Shown: piece by piece, positions 46,337 through 54,357 of the stretch | Numbering within the stretch: the stretch's first letter is position 1 | Layout: every line of letters begins with the position of its first letter | Assembly: GCF_000092845.1 (NCBI RefSeq) | Contig: NC_014150.1 | Span: forward strand, 1,240,001 to 1,304,000 | Direction of reading: 5' to 3' | Length of the DNA stretch: 64,000 bases | Source: Brachyspira murdochii DSM 12563 | GTDB taxonomy: Bacteria; Spirochaetota; Brachyspiria; Brachyspirales; Brachyspiraceae | The notes under the pieces: generated by a model | Databases searched by the model: none | What the model saw: the letters and a program-made list of their open reading frames with translations, nothing else | Told to the model about the DNA's origin: nothing | Translations under genes and position numbers: made by a program

Positions 46337-46579
46337 ATGACGGAAGAAAAAGAGCTTATTGAGTATTTGGCTAAAAAATTGGTGGATGAGCCTGAGGGTG
46401 TAAGTGTGAAGGTTATTGAGGGTGAGAAGAGTACGATTCTGGAATTGAAAGTGAACCAAAGCGACATAGGTAAAATTATAGGTAAAAGAGGTCGTATTGC
46501 TCATGCATTACGTACTATTCTTTTTGCAGCTTCCATGAAAAGTGGTAAACGTGTAATGCTTGAGATTATTGACAATTGA
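46337..46579 (+). CDS. khpA: KH-domain RNA-binding protein KhpA
   Basis: An 80-residue single KH domain with the RNA-binding loop IGKIIGKRGRIAHALR (GKRG as GxxG). This is the YlqC/KhpA family, found between rpsP and rimM in many bacteria and known to pair with KhpB (Jag) in Gram-positives. The KhpB homologue is also in this window (60366-61061). AAAGGAG lies 6 bases before the ATG. The last codons overlap rimM by 4 bases. Confidence 0.94.
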   Translation: MTEEKELIEYLAKKLVDEPEGVSVKVIEGEKSTILELKVNQSDIGKIIGKRGRIAHALRTILFAASMKSGKRVMLEIIDN

Positions 46580-47085
46580 TTATTTTTTACGCAAAAATTA
46601 CAGGCATACATGGTTTAAAAGGAGAGGTTGAAATGACTTTTTCCGATAAAGGTTATTTCGCCTCTCTTCCTGTTTTAAATAAAAATACATCTATCATTAT
46701 TAACGGCCAAACTTTTACCGTTACAAATGTCAAGAAAAAAAATAAAGCTTTTGTACTCGCCCTAAAAGATATTGATACTTTAGAAAAAGCTAAAGAGTTA
46801 ATAGGTCTTGATATATTTATTGATTCTTCAAATCTTCCAGAGCTTGATAATGACACATTTTATGAAGCAGAGTTAATTGGCTATAAAATAATAGACAGTG
46901 ATAACAACATATACGGTGAAATAACTGATGTATACTCTATCCCTTCTAATTATGTATTTGAAATAAAACTAGCTGAAAACGGAAATATAGTCTCTATTCC
47001 TTTTGTTCATGCATATTTCGGAAAAGCTGATAAGGATAATAAATCAATACAAATCATTCAAAAACCAATATTTGATGATGAGTAA
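46576..47085 (+). CDS. rimM: Ribosome maturation factor RimM
   Basis: A 169-residue protein that binds S19 and helps assemble the 30S head. The N-terminal barrel has the AKITGIHGLKGEVEM motif and the PRC-like C-domain has the FYEAELIGYKI and IPSNYVFEIKL stretches. The start is TTG at 46576, overlapping the khpA stop (TTGA), so translation is coupled. The trmD and rplS genes that usually follow rimM are absent; a convergent gene comes next. Confidence 0.93.
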   Translation: MIIFYAKITGIHGLKGEVEMTFSDKGYFASLPVLNKNTSIIINGQTFTVTNVKKKNKAFVLALKDIDTLEKAKELIGLDIFIDSSNLPELDNDTFYEAELIGYKIIDSDNNIYGEITDVYSIPSNYVFEIKLAENGNIVSIPFVHAYFGKADKDNKSIQIIQKPIFDDE

Positions 47086-47109
47086 AACAAATATATTTTA
47101 TTTAGTATC

Positions 47110-48120
47110 TCATTCATTTTTTAAAAGTGCATCTATTATATAAACCGCCTTCTTAAACCTTGACTGATAATCTCCATTTATAGAATGATATCTGATATTA
47201 AAGCTGTCAAGTATATCTTTTATTTGACTGCTGTATTTTTCTCTGTTATTTTTTATTACTTCGCTTCTGTCTCCGTCCTGAACAAAATCAACATCAGGCT
47301 CTAAAAATAATACCGCATCATATTTATTTATATTAATAATTGCTTTTGCTAATATTTCATTATTAACTATATTTTCATCTTTCAAAAAATGCATATAAAA
47401 ATTTGTAATTACAGCATCAGTATCTATAAATAATATTTTATTGCTATGTTCTAATGCCTTTATTTCGTTTAGTTTATGAGTCAAAAGTATCTCTGTAAAA
47501 TCTTCTGAAAGCATAAGCAAGTCCGTTCCAGATTTTTCTGATAATTCTCTGCCTGCCTCTTCTATATAGTTTGTATTATAATAATTAGCCAAATTGATTG
47601 TAAGGGTCGACTTTCCTGTACTTTCGCTTCCCAAAAGTAAAACCTTTTTTGTATAATAAGGCTTTACTATATTAGGTAAATAATCCCAATATTTATAAAC
47701 ATTTTCTCTAATCTTTGTAGAACTTATTTCATCTCTATCTATAAATACTAACTTTGACTCTTTATAATACCTTGTATAAAAAGAATCTTTATTTTTATAG
47801 TCATCTCCCAAAAATACTGCATCAATCTTTTCACCTATAGCATTTTTAATTTTTATAGAATCCTCTTCCCATAAATCTTCTGTATAATCTTCTTTTGTTT
47901 TTGCATTATCTTCTATAAATATAATTTTTACATTTCCTATGTGTTTGGTTAATTGATAAAGCCATCTATATCTTATTTTTCTATCGATTTCATTTCTATT
48001 ATTTCCAACGCATAAAATTATGAAAAGAGTTTTACATTGATTGGCCGCTTCTATTATGCATCTTACATGTCCAAGATGAATTGGATTAAATGATCCTGCA
48101 TACATTCCCACATTATACAT
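47110..48120 (-). CDS. nadR: NadR-like bifunctional NMN adenylyltransferase/ribosylnicotinamide kinase
   Basis: A 336-residue two-domain NAD-salvage enzyme. Residues 1-150 form a nucleotidyltransferase (GMYAGSFNPIHLGHVRCI with the HxGH motif, and DEISSTKIREN) that makes NAD from NMN. From about 158 a P-loop kinase (LLLGSESTGKSTLTINLA) phosphorylates nicotinamide riboside. The N-terminal repressor helix-turn-helix of enterobacterial NadR is missing, so this form is catalytic only. CGGAG precedes the ATG. The gene follows pnuC in the same direction, 34 bp away. Confidence 0.92.
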   Translation of the reverse strand: MYNVGMYAGSFNPIHLGHVRCIIEAANQCKTLFIILCVGNNRNEIDRKIRYRWLYQLTKHIGNVKIIFIEDNAKTKEDYTEDLWEEDSIKIKNAIGEKIDAVFLGDDYKNKDSFYTRYYKESKLVFIDRDEISSTKIRENVYKYWDYLPNIVKPYYTKKVLLLGSESTGKSTLTINLANYYNTNYIEEAGRELSEKSGTDLLMLSEDFTEILLTHKLNEIKALEHSNKILFIDTDAVITNFYMHFLKDENIVNNEILAKAIININKYDAVLFLEPDVDFVQDGDRSEVIKNNREKYSSQIKDILDSFNIRYHSINGDYQSRFKKAVYIIDALLKNE

Positions 48121-48154
48121 AAAAAACTCCGAATAATATATTTTATTATTTTTA

Positions 48155-48847
48155 TTAATCTATTTTCACAGCATTTGCTTCTTTGTACCATTTTATGAGC
48201 ATAAATAAAGCATTAACTAAATAAACACTCCACATAAGCAAAGCTGCTATATTACCTCCGCCGCTTGAGAAGTTGATATACCATATAGAAATATTTAAAA
48301 TATTTACTAATATCCACATTATCCACTGTTCAGAGCATCTTTTTATGCATAGTATCTGTGCGGTTACAGCAAATACTGTACTTGCACTGTCTACAAAAGG
48401 AAGATAGCCTCCTAATTTTTTTAATATAAGCCCATAAATAAATATTGATATAAAAGACAAAGCAAATATTATAATTTTATACTTATTGTTTAATTTTGTT
48501 TTTATAACTTCTTTGCTTTCATTATTTAAGTTTCTGCTCCAAAGTATAAATCCAGCTATGTTCATTGGTATATAATAAAAAATATTGAGCATAAACTCAC
48601 CATAGTATTTGGCATTAAAAGCAATATAAGAATAAAGAATTGTATTAATCATTCCAAATATATATGAAGATAATTTTCCCTTGCCTGTTAGAATTACGCA
48701 TAATATACCGCTTATTGATGATACTATGCCTATAATATTTTCTTTCCAATATAAAGAAAGAGACAATATTATAGCACTTGCTGTTACAATCCATAATACT
48801 TCTGCAGCTTTCCAATTTTTAAGTTCATTTTTTATAAAATTTTTCAT
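48155..48847 (-). CDS. pnuC: Nicotinamide riboside transporter PnuC
   Basis: A 230-residue membrane protein with about seven helices. Signatures are GIVSSISGILCVILTGKGKL, the SYIFGMINTILYSYIAFNAK and YYGEFMLNIFYYIPMN stretches, and the C-terminal EQWIMWILVNI. PnuC lets nicotinamide riboside diffuse in, and the downstream NadR-like kinase traps it by phosphorylation. The pair forms a short NAD-salvage operon. Confidence 0.93.
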   Translation of the reverse strand: MKNFIKNELKNWKAAEVLWIVTASAIILSLSLYWKENIIGIVSSISGILCVILTGKGKLSSYIFGMINTILYSYIAFNAKYYGEFMLNIFYYIPMNIAGFILWSRNLNNESKEVIKTKLNNKYKIIIFALSFISIFIYGLILKKLGGYLPFVDSASTVFAVTAQILCIKRCSEQWIMWILVNILNISIWYINFSSGGGNIAALLMWSVYLVNALFMLIKWYKEANAVKID

Positions 48848-49043
48848 TGTAGTGTTTTTAATTAATTATACCTAAACAACTATAATTTGTCAAAATTAAT
48901 TTTTTAAATTATTATGCATTTTAATATTAAAATAATAAACTTTAAAAAACTATTTATCAATAGGTGTTGAAAATAAATTTAATAATTTTACCTTTGATTA
49001 TATTCCATAGTTATTAAACTTGAATAAAATTAAAGGATATAAA

Positions 49044-49715
49044 ATGAAACAAATTATAACAATATTTATAGCTTTAATGTCTGCTTTTATAATATCATGC
49101 GGACAAAAAATTTCTGATACTTCTGAAAATTCATCAGCAAATACAGCTAATCATTCATCGCATTCTATGAGTAATATGCATAATAATAATAATAAAGGCT
49201 CTGAAATTATAGACTTGATGCATGCTCCTATGATGGAACAGCCTTTTGAAAAAACTCAGAATATTGATGCTGACTTTTTAGTAAACATGATACCTCACCA
49301 TCAAGGTGCTATTCTTTCTTCAAAAAAATTATTAGAAACAACAACTAATGATGCTTTAATAACTTTGGCTAATAATATAATAGCAGAACAAGAAAAAGAA
49401 GTATCAGAGTTTACAGCTTTAGTTACTGAATTAAAAAATAAAAATACAAGCTACGCAGATATAGATACTCAGGCTTTAGGAAATGAAATGGAAACAATTA
49501 TGAATAACATGATGAAGGATATGTCTTCCATTGAAGTTACAGGAGACAATGATATTGATTTTTTAAAAGGTATGATACCTCATCATCAGGCTGCTGTTGA
49601 TGTTTCTAAAAAGATTTTAGAGTTTACTAAAGATGATAAAATAAAAGAGATTGCTAATAATATTATCGCTTCTCAGGAAAAAGAAATATCAGATATGAAT
49701 AATATGCTTAAGTAA
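49044..49715 (+). CDS. DUF305 lipoprotein with two HHQ repeats
   Basis: A 223-residue exported lipoprotein (signal peptide MKQIITIFIALMSAFIISC, Cys19), then a Ser/His/Asn-rich linker. The DUF305 domain has two ferritin-like half-repeats: VNMIPHHQGAILSSKKLLE and KGMIPHHQAAVDVSKKILE, each ending in IIAxQEKE. The His pairs suggest metal (perhaps copper) binding, as proposed for the family. The start is the ATG at 49044 after AAAGGA; an upstream in-frame TTG adds residues before the signal peptide and is rejected. It has its own terminator. Confidence 0.9.
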   Translation: MKQIITIFIALMSAFIISCGQKISDTSENSSANTANHSSHSMSNMHNNNNKGSEIIDLMHAPMMEQPFEKTQNIDADFLVNMIPHHQGAILSSKKLLETTTNDALITLANNIIAEQEKEVSEFTALVTELKNKNTSYADIDTQALGNEMETIMNNMMKDMSSIEVTGDNDIDFLKGMIPHHQAAVDVSKKILEFTKDDKIKEIANNIIASQEKEISDMNNMLK

Positions 49716-49738
49716 TATTTATTTTTATCATTAAAAAA

Positions 49739-49777
49739 ATAAAAAAAGAGGCTTATAAAAATAGGTCTCTTTTTTAA
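49739..49777 (+). terminator. Terminator of the DUF305 gene
   Basis: AAAAAAGAG pairs with CTCTTTTTT around an inner TTAT/ATAG stem. Confidence 0.8.
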
Positions 49778-49798
49778 TATATTACTGATAATAAAAAA

Positions 49799-49832
49799 AT
49801 AAGGCAGAAGTATAAAAATACCGCTGCCTAAA
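49799..49832 (-). terminator. Terminator of the zinc alcohol dehydrogenase gene
   Basis: On the minus strand AGGCAG, GTAT and their partners ATAC, CTGCCT form a hairpin followed by TATTTTTTTATT, about 25 bases past the stop codon. Confidence 0.82.
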
Positions 49833-49854
49833 AACATATTTATGAACAAAAATT

Positions 49855-50940
49855 TTATAGTGTTTTCATATCTATTACATATCTAAACTTTGCCTGTCCG
49901 CTAGTAAGTTTATTGTATGCCTCATCTATTTGGTTTGCTGATATTATTTCAGTTTCCGGATATATTTTATGTTCAAGAGAAAAATCAAGCATCTCCTGAG
50001 TTTCTTTAATTCCGCCTATCATAGAGCCGTAAACTTTTTTACCTCCAGCAAATACTAATCTTGCTAAATCTATACTTTGTTTAATTTCTGAAGGAGGAAG
50101 TCCTACAATAGCCATCTCACCGCCGTATTTAAGTAAATCAACATAGTTATTAACATCATATCCAGTAGGTATTGTTGATATTATCAAATCAAAACGTACA
50201 GAAACATCTTTTGTAGAAGTAAATAAATCTTTTGCCCCCATTTCTAATGCTTCTTTTTTCTTTTTGTCATTTCTTGCAAATACATAAACTTCTGCTCCCA
50301 TACTAACAGCATATTTCACTGCCATAGAGCCAAGTCCTCCAAAACCAGCAACTCCTACTATATCGCCTTTTTTTACACCAGAAAATTTGAGAGGCGAATA
50401 AGTTGTAATTCCAGCACATAGTAACGGAGCTACTTTTTCCATTGGAGCATCTTTTGGTACTGTAATAGCAAATTTTTCACTTACTACTATATTATTAGAA
50501 TATCCTCCGTAAGTAGGCTCATCATTATGAAAATGATCTTTACAATCATAAGTAAATACAGTTTGTCCTCTTTCGCAGAATTGTTCATGACTTTTTTTGC
50601 AGGCTTCGCATTCTCCGCATGAGTTTACCATACAGCCTACTCCTGCATAATCTCCTATCTTAAACTTAGTAACATTCTTACCAACAGCAACAACTTTACC
50701 AGCAATCTCATGACCTGGTACCATAGGATATATACCCTCATGCCATTCGCTTCTAGCTGAGTGTATATCGCTATGACAAATACCCGCATACATTATTTCT
50801 ATAAGTATATCATTATCTCCCATAGAATGTCTTGAAAACTCAAATGGTTTGAATGTATCTGTTTTGCTGTGAACTGCGTATCCTTTTGCATTAATTCTTT
50901 TTCCAGAATTAGCTTCTTCCAAATTATTATCTAGCAGCAT
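49855..50940 (-). CDS. Zinc-dependent alcohol dehydrogenase (MDR family, cinnamyl type)
   Basis: A 361-residue medium-chain dehydrogenase that reduces aldehydes or oxidises alcohols with NAD(P)H. The catalytic zinc ligands are in GICHSDIH and GHEIAGKV, and the structural zinc site is CGECEACKKSHEQFC. The nucleotide-binding loop is GVAGFGGLGSMAVKYA. The length and the YGGYSNNIVV segment place it with YahK/cinnamyl alcohol dehydrogenases. AAGGAG lies 9 bases before the ATG. The promoter region carries a MerR-type operator, suggesting induction by aldehyde or another electrophile. Confidence 0.94.
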   Translation of the reverse strand: MLLDNNLEEANSGKRINAKGYAVHSKTDTFKPFEFSRHSMGDNDILIEIMYAGICHSDIHSARSEWHEGIYPMVPGHEIAGKVVAVGKNVTKFKIGDYAGVGCMVNSCGECEACKKSHEQFCERGQTVFTYDCKDHFHNDEPTYGGYSNNIVVSEKFAITVPKDAPMEKVAPLLCAGITTYSPLKFSGVKKGDIVGVAGFGGLGSMAVKYAVSMGAEVYVFARNDKKKKEALEMGAKDLFTSTKDVSVRFDLIISTIPTGYDVNNYVDLLKYGGEMAIVGLPPSEIKQSIDLARLVFAGGKKVYGSMIGGIKETQEMLDFSLEHKIYPETEIISANQIDEAYNKLTSGQAKFRYVIDMKTL

Positions 50941-50969
50941 ATTAAATCACTCCTTAAAAATATATGCGT

Positions 50970-51000
50970 ATTATAACATTGAAGTACACTCCAATGTCAA
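50970..51000 (-). promoter_or_regulatory. MerR-type promoter of the alcohol dehydrogenase gene
   Basis: On the minus strand a perfect -35 TTGACA (51000-50995) and perfect -10 TATAAT (50975-50970) are separated by 19 bp, two more than the optimum. The spacer is filled by the dyad ACATTGGAGT GT ACTTCAATGT (50976-50997, one mismatch pair). A long spacer with a GGAGT..ACT dyad is the hallmark of promoters activated by MerR-family regulators. No merR-like gene is in the window. Confidence 0.8.
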
Positions 51001-51149
51001 TATGTATTTTAATTTTTTTATATTTTTTATTTAATTATTATACTTATAAAAATATCCTATTATGACAGTGCACAAACTATATTATAAAATTTTATACTTG
51101 ACAATTATAATTATTATTAATATCACAAACATATGAAACTTTAAGCTCC

Positions 51150-51348
51150 AACAATATCTAAAAGAGTTTATTGTTTGTGACGGCTTTGCTCCCACACTTC
51201 TTTTGCGTGCCTTCAGCAGCGAAAGACTGCATGTTTATACATCAAAAATGATAGTTTATACAACATATAAAACATCATATTTGTAATTTAAAAAATTAAA
51301 TAATTTTATATTTAATATTGTCAAGTAATTTTTGAAACAAGTCTTTTA
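51150..51348 (+). repeat. Dispersed repeat R2, copy 2
   Basis: A GC-richer head (GACGGCTTTGCTCCC, CTTCTTTTGCGTGCC) is followed by GCAGCGAAAGACTGCAT (about 51216-51232) and, after about 90 bp nearly the same as in copy 1, the tail GTCAAGTAATTTTTG AAACAAGTCT (51320-51345). It lies between the alcohol dehydrogenase promoter and the terminator of the first Hsp20 gene. The remaining bases 51001-51149 are AT-rich with nothing recognised. Confidence 0.7.
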
Positions 51349-51388
51349 TAAAAAAATACGGATTAAATAATTAATTTATCGAAATAAA

Positions 51389-51430
51389 AAAGGCGTACAC
51401 AGTTTTATTTTTCTGTATACGCCTCTTTAT
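51389..51430 (-). terminator. Terminator of the first Hsp20 gene
   Basis: On the minus strand AGGCGTATACAG and CTGTGTACGCCT (12 bp, one U.G) are followed by TTTTTTATTTC. Confidence 0.92.
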
Positions 51431-51469
51431 TATTATGGATTATATATTATGAATTAAAGTAAGTTAATT

Positions 51470-51895
51470 TTACTCTCCTTTTACTTCTATTTTTTTCTCA
51501 TATTTAAGCTCTTCTTTTTTTGGAAGAATCACTATCAATACTCCGTTATTCAAATTAGCCTGAATGTTTTCTACATCAATACCTTTTGTACTAATATTAA
51601 AACTTTGTTCATAGCTTGAAACAACTTCTTCTTTTGATTCTCCATTTTCTGCTTTAACCATTTTTTTACGTTTAGCAGAAATAGAAAGTATATTTTCTTT
51701 TATACCTATTTCTAAATCTTCTTTTTTCACACCCGGCATATCCATTTCTATAGAGTAGCTTTTTTCATCTTCTTCTATCCTATAATCAGGCAATCTATTT
51801 TCATAATCTCTATAGCGGTTTAATGCATTATTATATCTATTATTAGCATTTGAAAAAATTGAATGTAAAGTTGGTACAAATATTCTTCTTGACAT
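51470..51895 (-). CDS. Small heat-shock protein (Hsp20), paralogue 1
   Basis: A 141-residue alpha-crystallin chaperone that binds unfolding proteins without ATP. The alpha-crystallin domain runs from about residue 35 to 135 (DEKSYSIEMDMPGVKKEDLE, ILSISAKRKK, NNGVLIVILPKKEE), with a V-I-L motif near the C-terminus. It shares nearly identical C-terminal halves with the paralogue at 52371-52793, including GESKEEVVSSYEQSFNIS. A sigma-70 promoter and a leader hairpin lie upstream. No CIRCE element was seen. Confidence 0.93.
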   Translation of the reverse strand: MSRRIFVPTLHSIFSNANNRYNNALNRYRDYENRLPDYRIEEDEKSYSIEMDMPGVKKEDLEIGIKENILSISAKRKKMVKAENGESKEEVVSSYEQSFNISTKGIDVENIQANLNNGVLIVILPKKEELKYEKKIEVKGE

Positions 51896-51914
51896 ATTAA
51901 CTCCTATTATATAT

Positions 51915-51958
51915 AAAAATTACTCGCTTTAAGGCTCTGTTAGACGCTCGTAATTTTT
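51915..51958 (-). promoter_or_regulatory. Leader hairpin of the first Hsp20 mRNA
   Basis: AAAAATTAC and GTAATTTTT form a perfect 9-bp stem with a 26-nt loop, and occupy most of the roughly 70-nt leader, ending about 10 bases before the ribosome-binding site. An RNA thermometer is possible, but the ribosome-binding site itself is not paired in this hairpin. Confidence 0.4.
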
Positions 51959-51973
51959 ATTTGGCTTTTTCTT

Positions 51974-52002
51974 TATATACTAAAAATTTTTAAGTTTGTC
52001 AA
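51974..52002 (-). promoter_or_regulatory. Promoter of the first Hsp20 gene
   Basis: On the minus strand TTGACA (52002-51997), 17-bp spacer and TATATA (51979-51974). Confidence 0.75.
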
Positions 52003-52027
52003 AAATTAGTTTTTATGTTTTTAATAT

Positions 52028-52138
52028 TTTCGGGGACTAGCCCCCGAACCCCCACTTCTTTTGCCGTCCGCTCTGCGTGCCGTAGGCAAGGCACCTACTC
52101 GGTGGTGACCCAAAGAAGCAAAAGGACTGCATTTTTAC
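52028..52138 (+). repeat. R2 head, copy 5 (no tail)
   Basis: The sequence begins with a hairpin GGGGACTAGCCCC, then ACCCCCACTTCTTTTG, a GC-rich stretch with CGGTGGTGACCC, and AAAAGGACTGCATTTTTA. It resembles the heads at 39604 and 51150. The conserved GAAACAAGTCT tail is absent from the next 230 bp. The rest of the 475-bp gap before the second Hsp20 gene is AT-rich. Confidence 0.5.
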
Positions 52139-52370
52139 TAAAATATAGCTATTGTAATACATTTTATTAATACTCAATAATACTTTATATTATTTACATT
52201 TATAAATAACTAAAATTTTACAAACTATATTTGTTTAAGTATATATAAAATTACTTTATATAACTATCTATTTTATTTAGTTTTATTACAAAATTATTCA
52301 CTTATTTACTTTCTTAAACTGTCAGTGATAATTTTTTAGTTTACCACTGAGCAATTTATATTTTTTTTAA

Positions 52371-52793
52371 TTATTCTATATTTATCTTTTTCTCAAATTT
52401 AAGTTCTTCTTTCTTTGGAAGAATTACTTTAAGAACACCGTTATTCAAGTTAGCTTCAATATTTTCTACATCAATACCTTTTGTACTGATATTAAAACTT
52501 TGTTCATAGCTTGAAACAACTTCTTCTTTTGATTCTCCGTTTTCTGATTTTTTTACTTTTTTACGTTTAGCTGATATAGAAAGTATATTCTCTTTTATTC
52601 CTATATCTAAATCTTCTTTTTTTACGCCCGGCATATCCATTTCTATGCAGTAGCTTTTTTCATCTTCTTCTATATTGTAGTGAGGCATCTTTTTTATTTC
52701 ATCACCAGCATATAAGCTATTAAACGCATTATCAAAACCTCTGAAATCATCTAAAACAGAATGTAAAGCAGGTAAAAATATTCTTCTATCCAT
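52371..52793 (-). CDS. Small heat-shock protein (Hsp20), paralogue 2
   Basis: A 140-residue alpha-crystallin chaperone. The domain begins at about residue 38 (EEDEKSYCIEMDMPGVKKED) and ends with NNGVLKVILPKKEEL. N-terminal 35 residues differ strongly from paralogue 1, while residues 38-140 are about 90% identical by eye. That pattern suggests a duplication followed by divergence of the substrate-binding arm, or gene conversion of the core. AAAGGAG lies 8 bases before the ATG. The leader (52794-52890) contains a GCAGC/GCTGC hairpin. Confidence 0.93.
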   Translation of the reverse strand: MDRRIFLPALHSVLDDFRGFDNAFNSLYAGDEIKKMPHYNIEEDEKSYCIEMDMPGVKKEDLDIGIKENILSISAKRKKVKKSENGESKEEVVSSYEQSFNISTKGIDVENIEANLNNGVLKVILPKKEELKFEKKINIE

Positions 52794-53090
52794 AATTAAA
52801 ACTCCTTTTATATTAATTAACTTTTATATTTCTTAAATCTTATATTAAAGCCTTTATCTTAGCTTTAAGCAGCTTTCATATTTGCTGCACTATTATATAT
52901 GCAAGAATTGTACCAATTATTTTTTAAATATTGTATATTATTTATACGTTTACTGCAGAGTTTTGTCTGATATAATTGTATACAAACAAATATATGTTTA
53001 ATTTTTATACTTAATTTATTATAGTTTTGTATATGAATTATACTAATTTTTTGAAGTGATATTATAAATGTATAAATTTATATATAAAAA
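52794..53090. other. Leader of Hsp20 paralogue 2 and non-coding gap
   Basis: On the minus strand a TATAAT (about 52902-52907) precedes a leader of about 100 nt. It contains GCAGC ... GCTGC (52869-52888) and AAAGC ... GCTTT hairpins before the ribosome-binding site. Bases 52910-53090 are AT-rich with no gene seen. Confidence 0.35.
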
Positions 53091-53128
53091 AATAGGCAGC
53101 TAAAACAAAAATGCTCTAACTGCCTAAT
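53091..53128 (-). terminator. Terminator of the DUF3298 lipoprotein gene
   Basis: TAGGCAG (53093-53099) and CTGCCTA (53120-53126) pair; on the minus strand a T7 run follows. Confidence 0.75.
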
Positions 53129-53151
53129 TATATTTATTTTTTATACTATTT

Positions 53152-54204
53152 TTATATAAACAAATAATAAAGAGGAGATTCTTCTTTTACAAAAGGTTTT
53201 AACTCATTAAAATCAAAACTTATCTCTGTTATTCCAGTAGAATACGGAGCTATATCATAAGCCTGCCATACAAAGTTAATTGAATTAGGAAGTATTCTAA
53301 ATGTTGAACTTTCTAATGTTATGGCATTAAAATCAAAGTAATCTTCTTTAGTGCTTCCAGTATTTAATATTTTTTCTCTCATTAATGATATTAAATTAGG
53401 ATTATTAAAATCGCTTATTAAATCTCTTATAGTAATGAGATTAGAACTCTCCAAAGAAAACACTTCCTGAATATTTGCTGTATTGCCATGAGCTCCTCCT
53501 GTATACATAGATGAATAGTTATCAAGTGCTATTACTCTGCTGTCTATATAGCCTACGTTAACAGTATTATCTATTTCATAAGTTATATTGCTTAAACCAG
53601 AATACAATAAGGATTTCCATTCATTGTAGTAATTATCACATTCTTCTTCTATATATTTGATAGAATTATCAGAATCTGATGCTTCATCTTCATTATTTTT
53701 AATAAATGAAAATGAAGTTCTATGATATGAAAATATAGAATTGCTTATACTGTCATTTTTATAATAATCTACTATATCTGCATAATATACAGGGATATTT
53801 CTATTAAGCGAAAACTCCATATCCTTAACTTCATTACTTTCATCATATTTTATTTCTGCCCTAAAAACTATATCATCACTTAATACTCCATTTATATTGG
53901 CATGCATATTATTATTTTCATCTATTTCCTGCATATTTAATTTATTATTATTAATACTTCCAGTAATTAATGCCTTTTTATTTTTAGTATAATAATATCC
54001 GCTTATACTGTTTTTCTTACTATTAACATACAAATACATAGAAGCCTTTTCTCCTGCTATATTCCCGCTAAGCATATAAAACTTTGATTCTTCTATAGAG
54101 GAGCCATTTTTACTATCTGAATTATTATTATCTGAAGACATATTTTTAGAACATGAAACAATAATTATTATTAATAAGAAAATATATACAAACCTTTTTA
54201 ACAT
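53152..54204 (-). CDS. Lipoprotein with DUF3298 domain
   Basis: A 350-residue lipoprotein (signal MLKRFVYIFLLIIIIVSC, Cys18) followed by a Ser/Asn-rich linker. The C-terminal 200 residues fit a DUF4163/DUF3298 (RsiV-type) domain: a central MYTGGAHGNTANIQEVFSLE stretch with the conserved GGAHG, then LITIRDLISD, and a final FDFNELKPFVKE. RsiV uses this fold to bind lysozyme; other members are of unknown role. The N-terminal part describes a repeated small-strand region of no known family. Start ATG after AGAAGGAA. Confidence 0.82.
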   Translation of the reverse strand: MLKRFVYIFLLIIIIVSCSKNMSSDNNNSDSKNGSSIEESKFYMLSGNIAGEKASMYLYVNSKKNSISGYYYTKNKKALITGSINNNKLNMQEIDENNNMHANINGVLSDDIVFRAEIKYDESNEVKDMEFSLNRNIPVYYADIVDYYKNDSISNSIFSYHRTSFSFIKNNEDEASDSDNSIKYIEEECDNYYNEWKSLLYSGLSNITYEIDNTVNVGYIDSRVIALDNYSSMYTGGAHGNTANIQEVFSLESSNLITIRDLISDFNNPNLISLMREKILNTGSTKEDYFDFNAITLESSTFRILPNSINFVWQAYDIAPYSTGITEISFDFNELKPFVKEESPLYYLFI

Positions 54205-54357
54205 AAAAAATTCCTTCTATTTTTTACTATAACTTTAAATATATAAATAAAAGACAAATAATCAATAAAGTTATTAAAATTATTATAAATAATTGACTTT
54301 TTATAGGATTAATAATATCATTAAAAAATATAAATTTCTTCTAAAAAAGAGGCTAAA

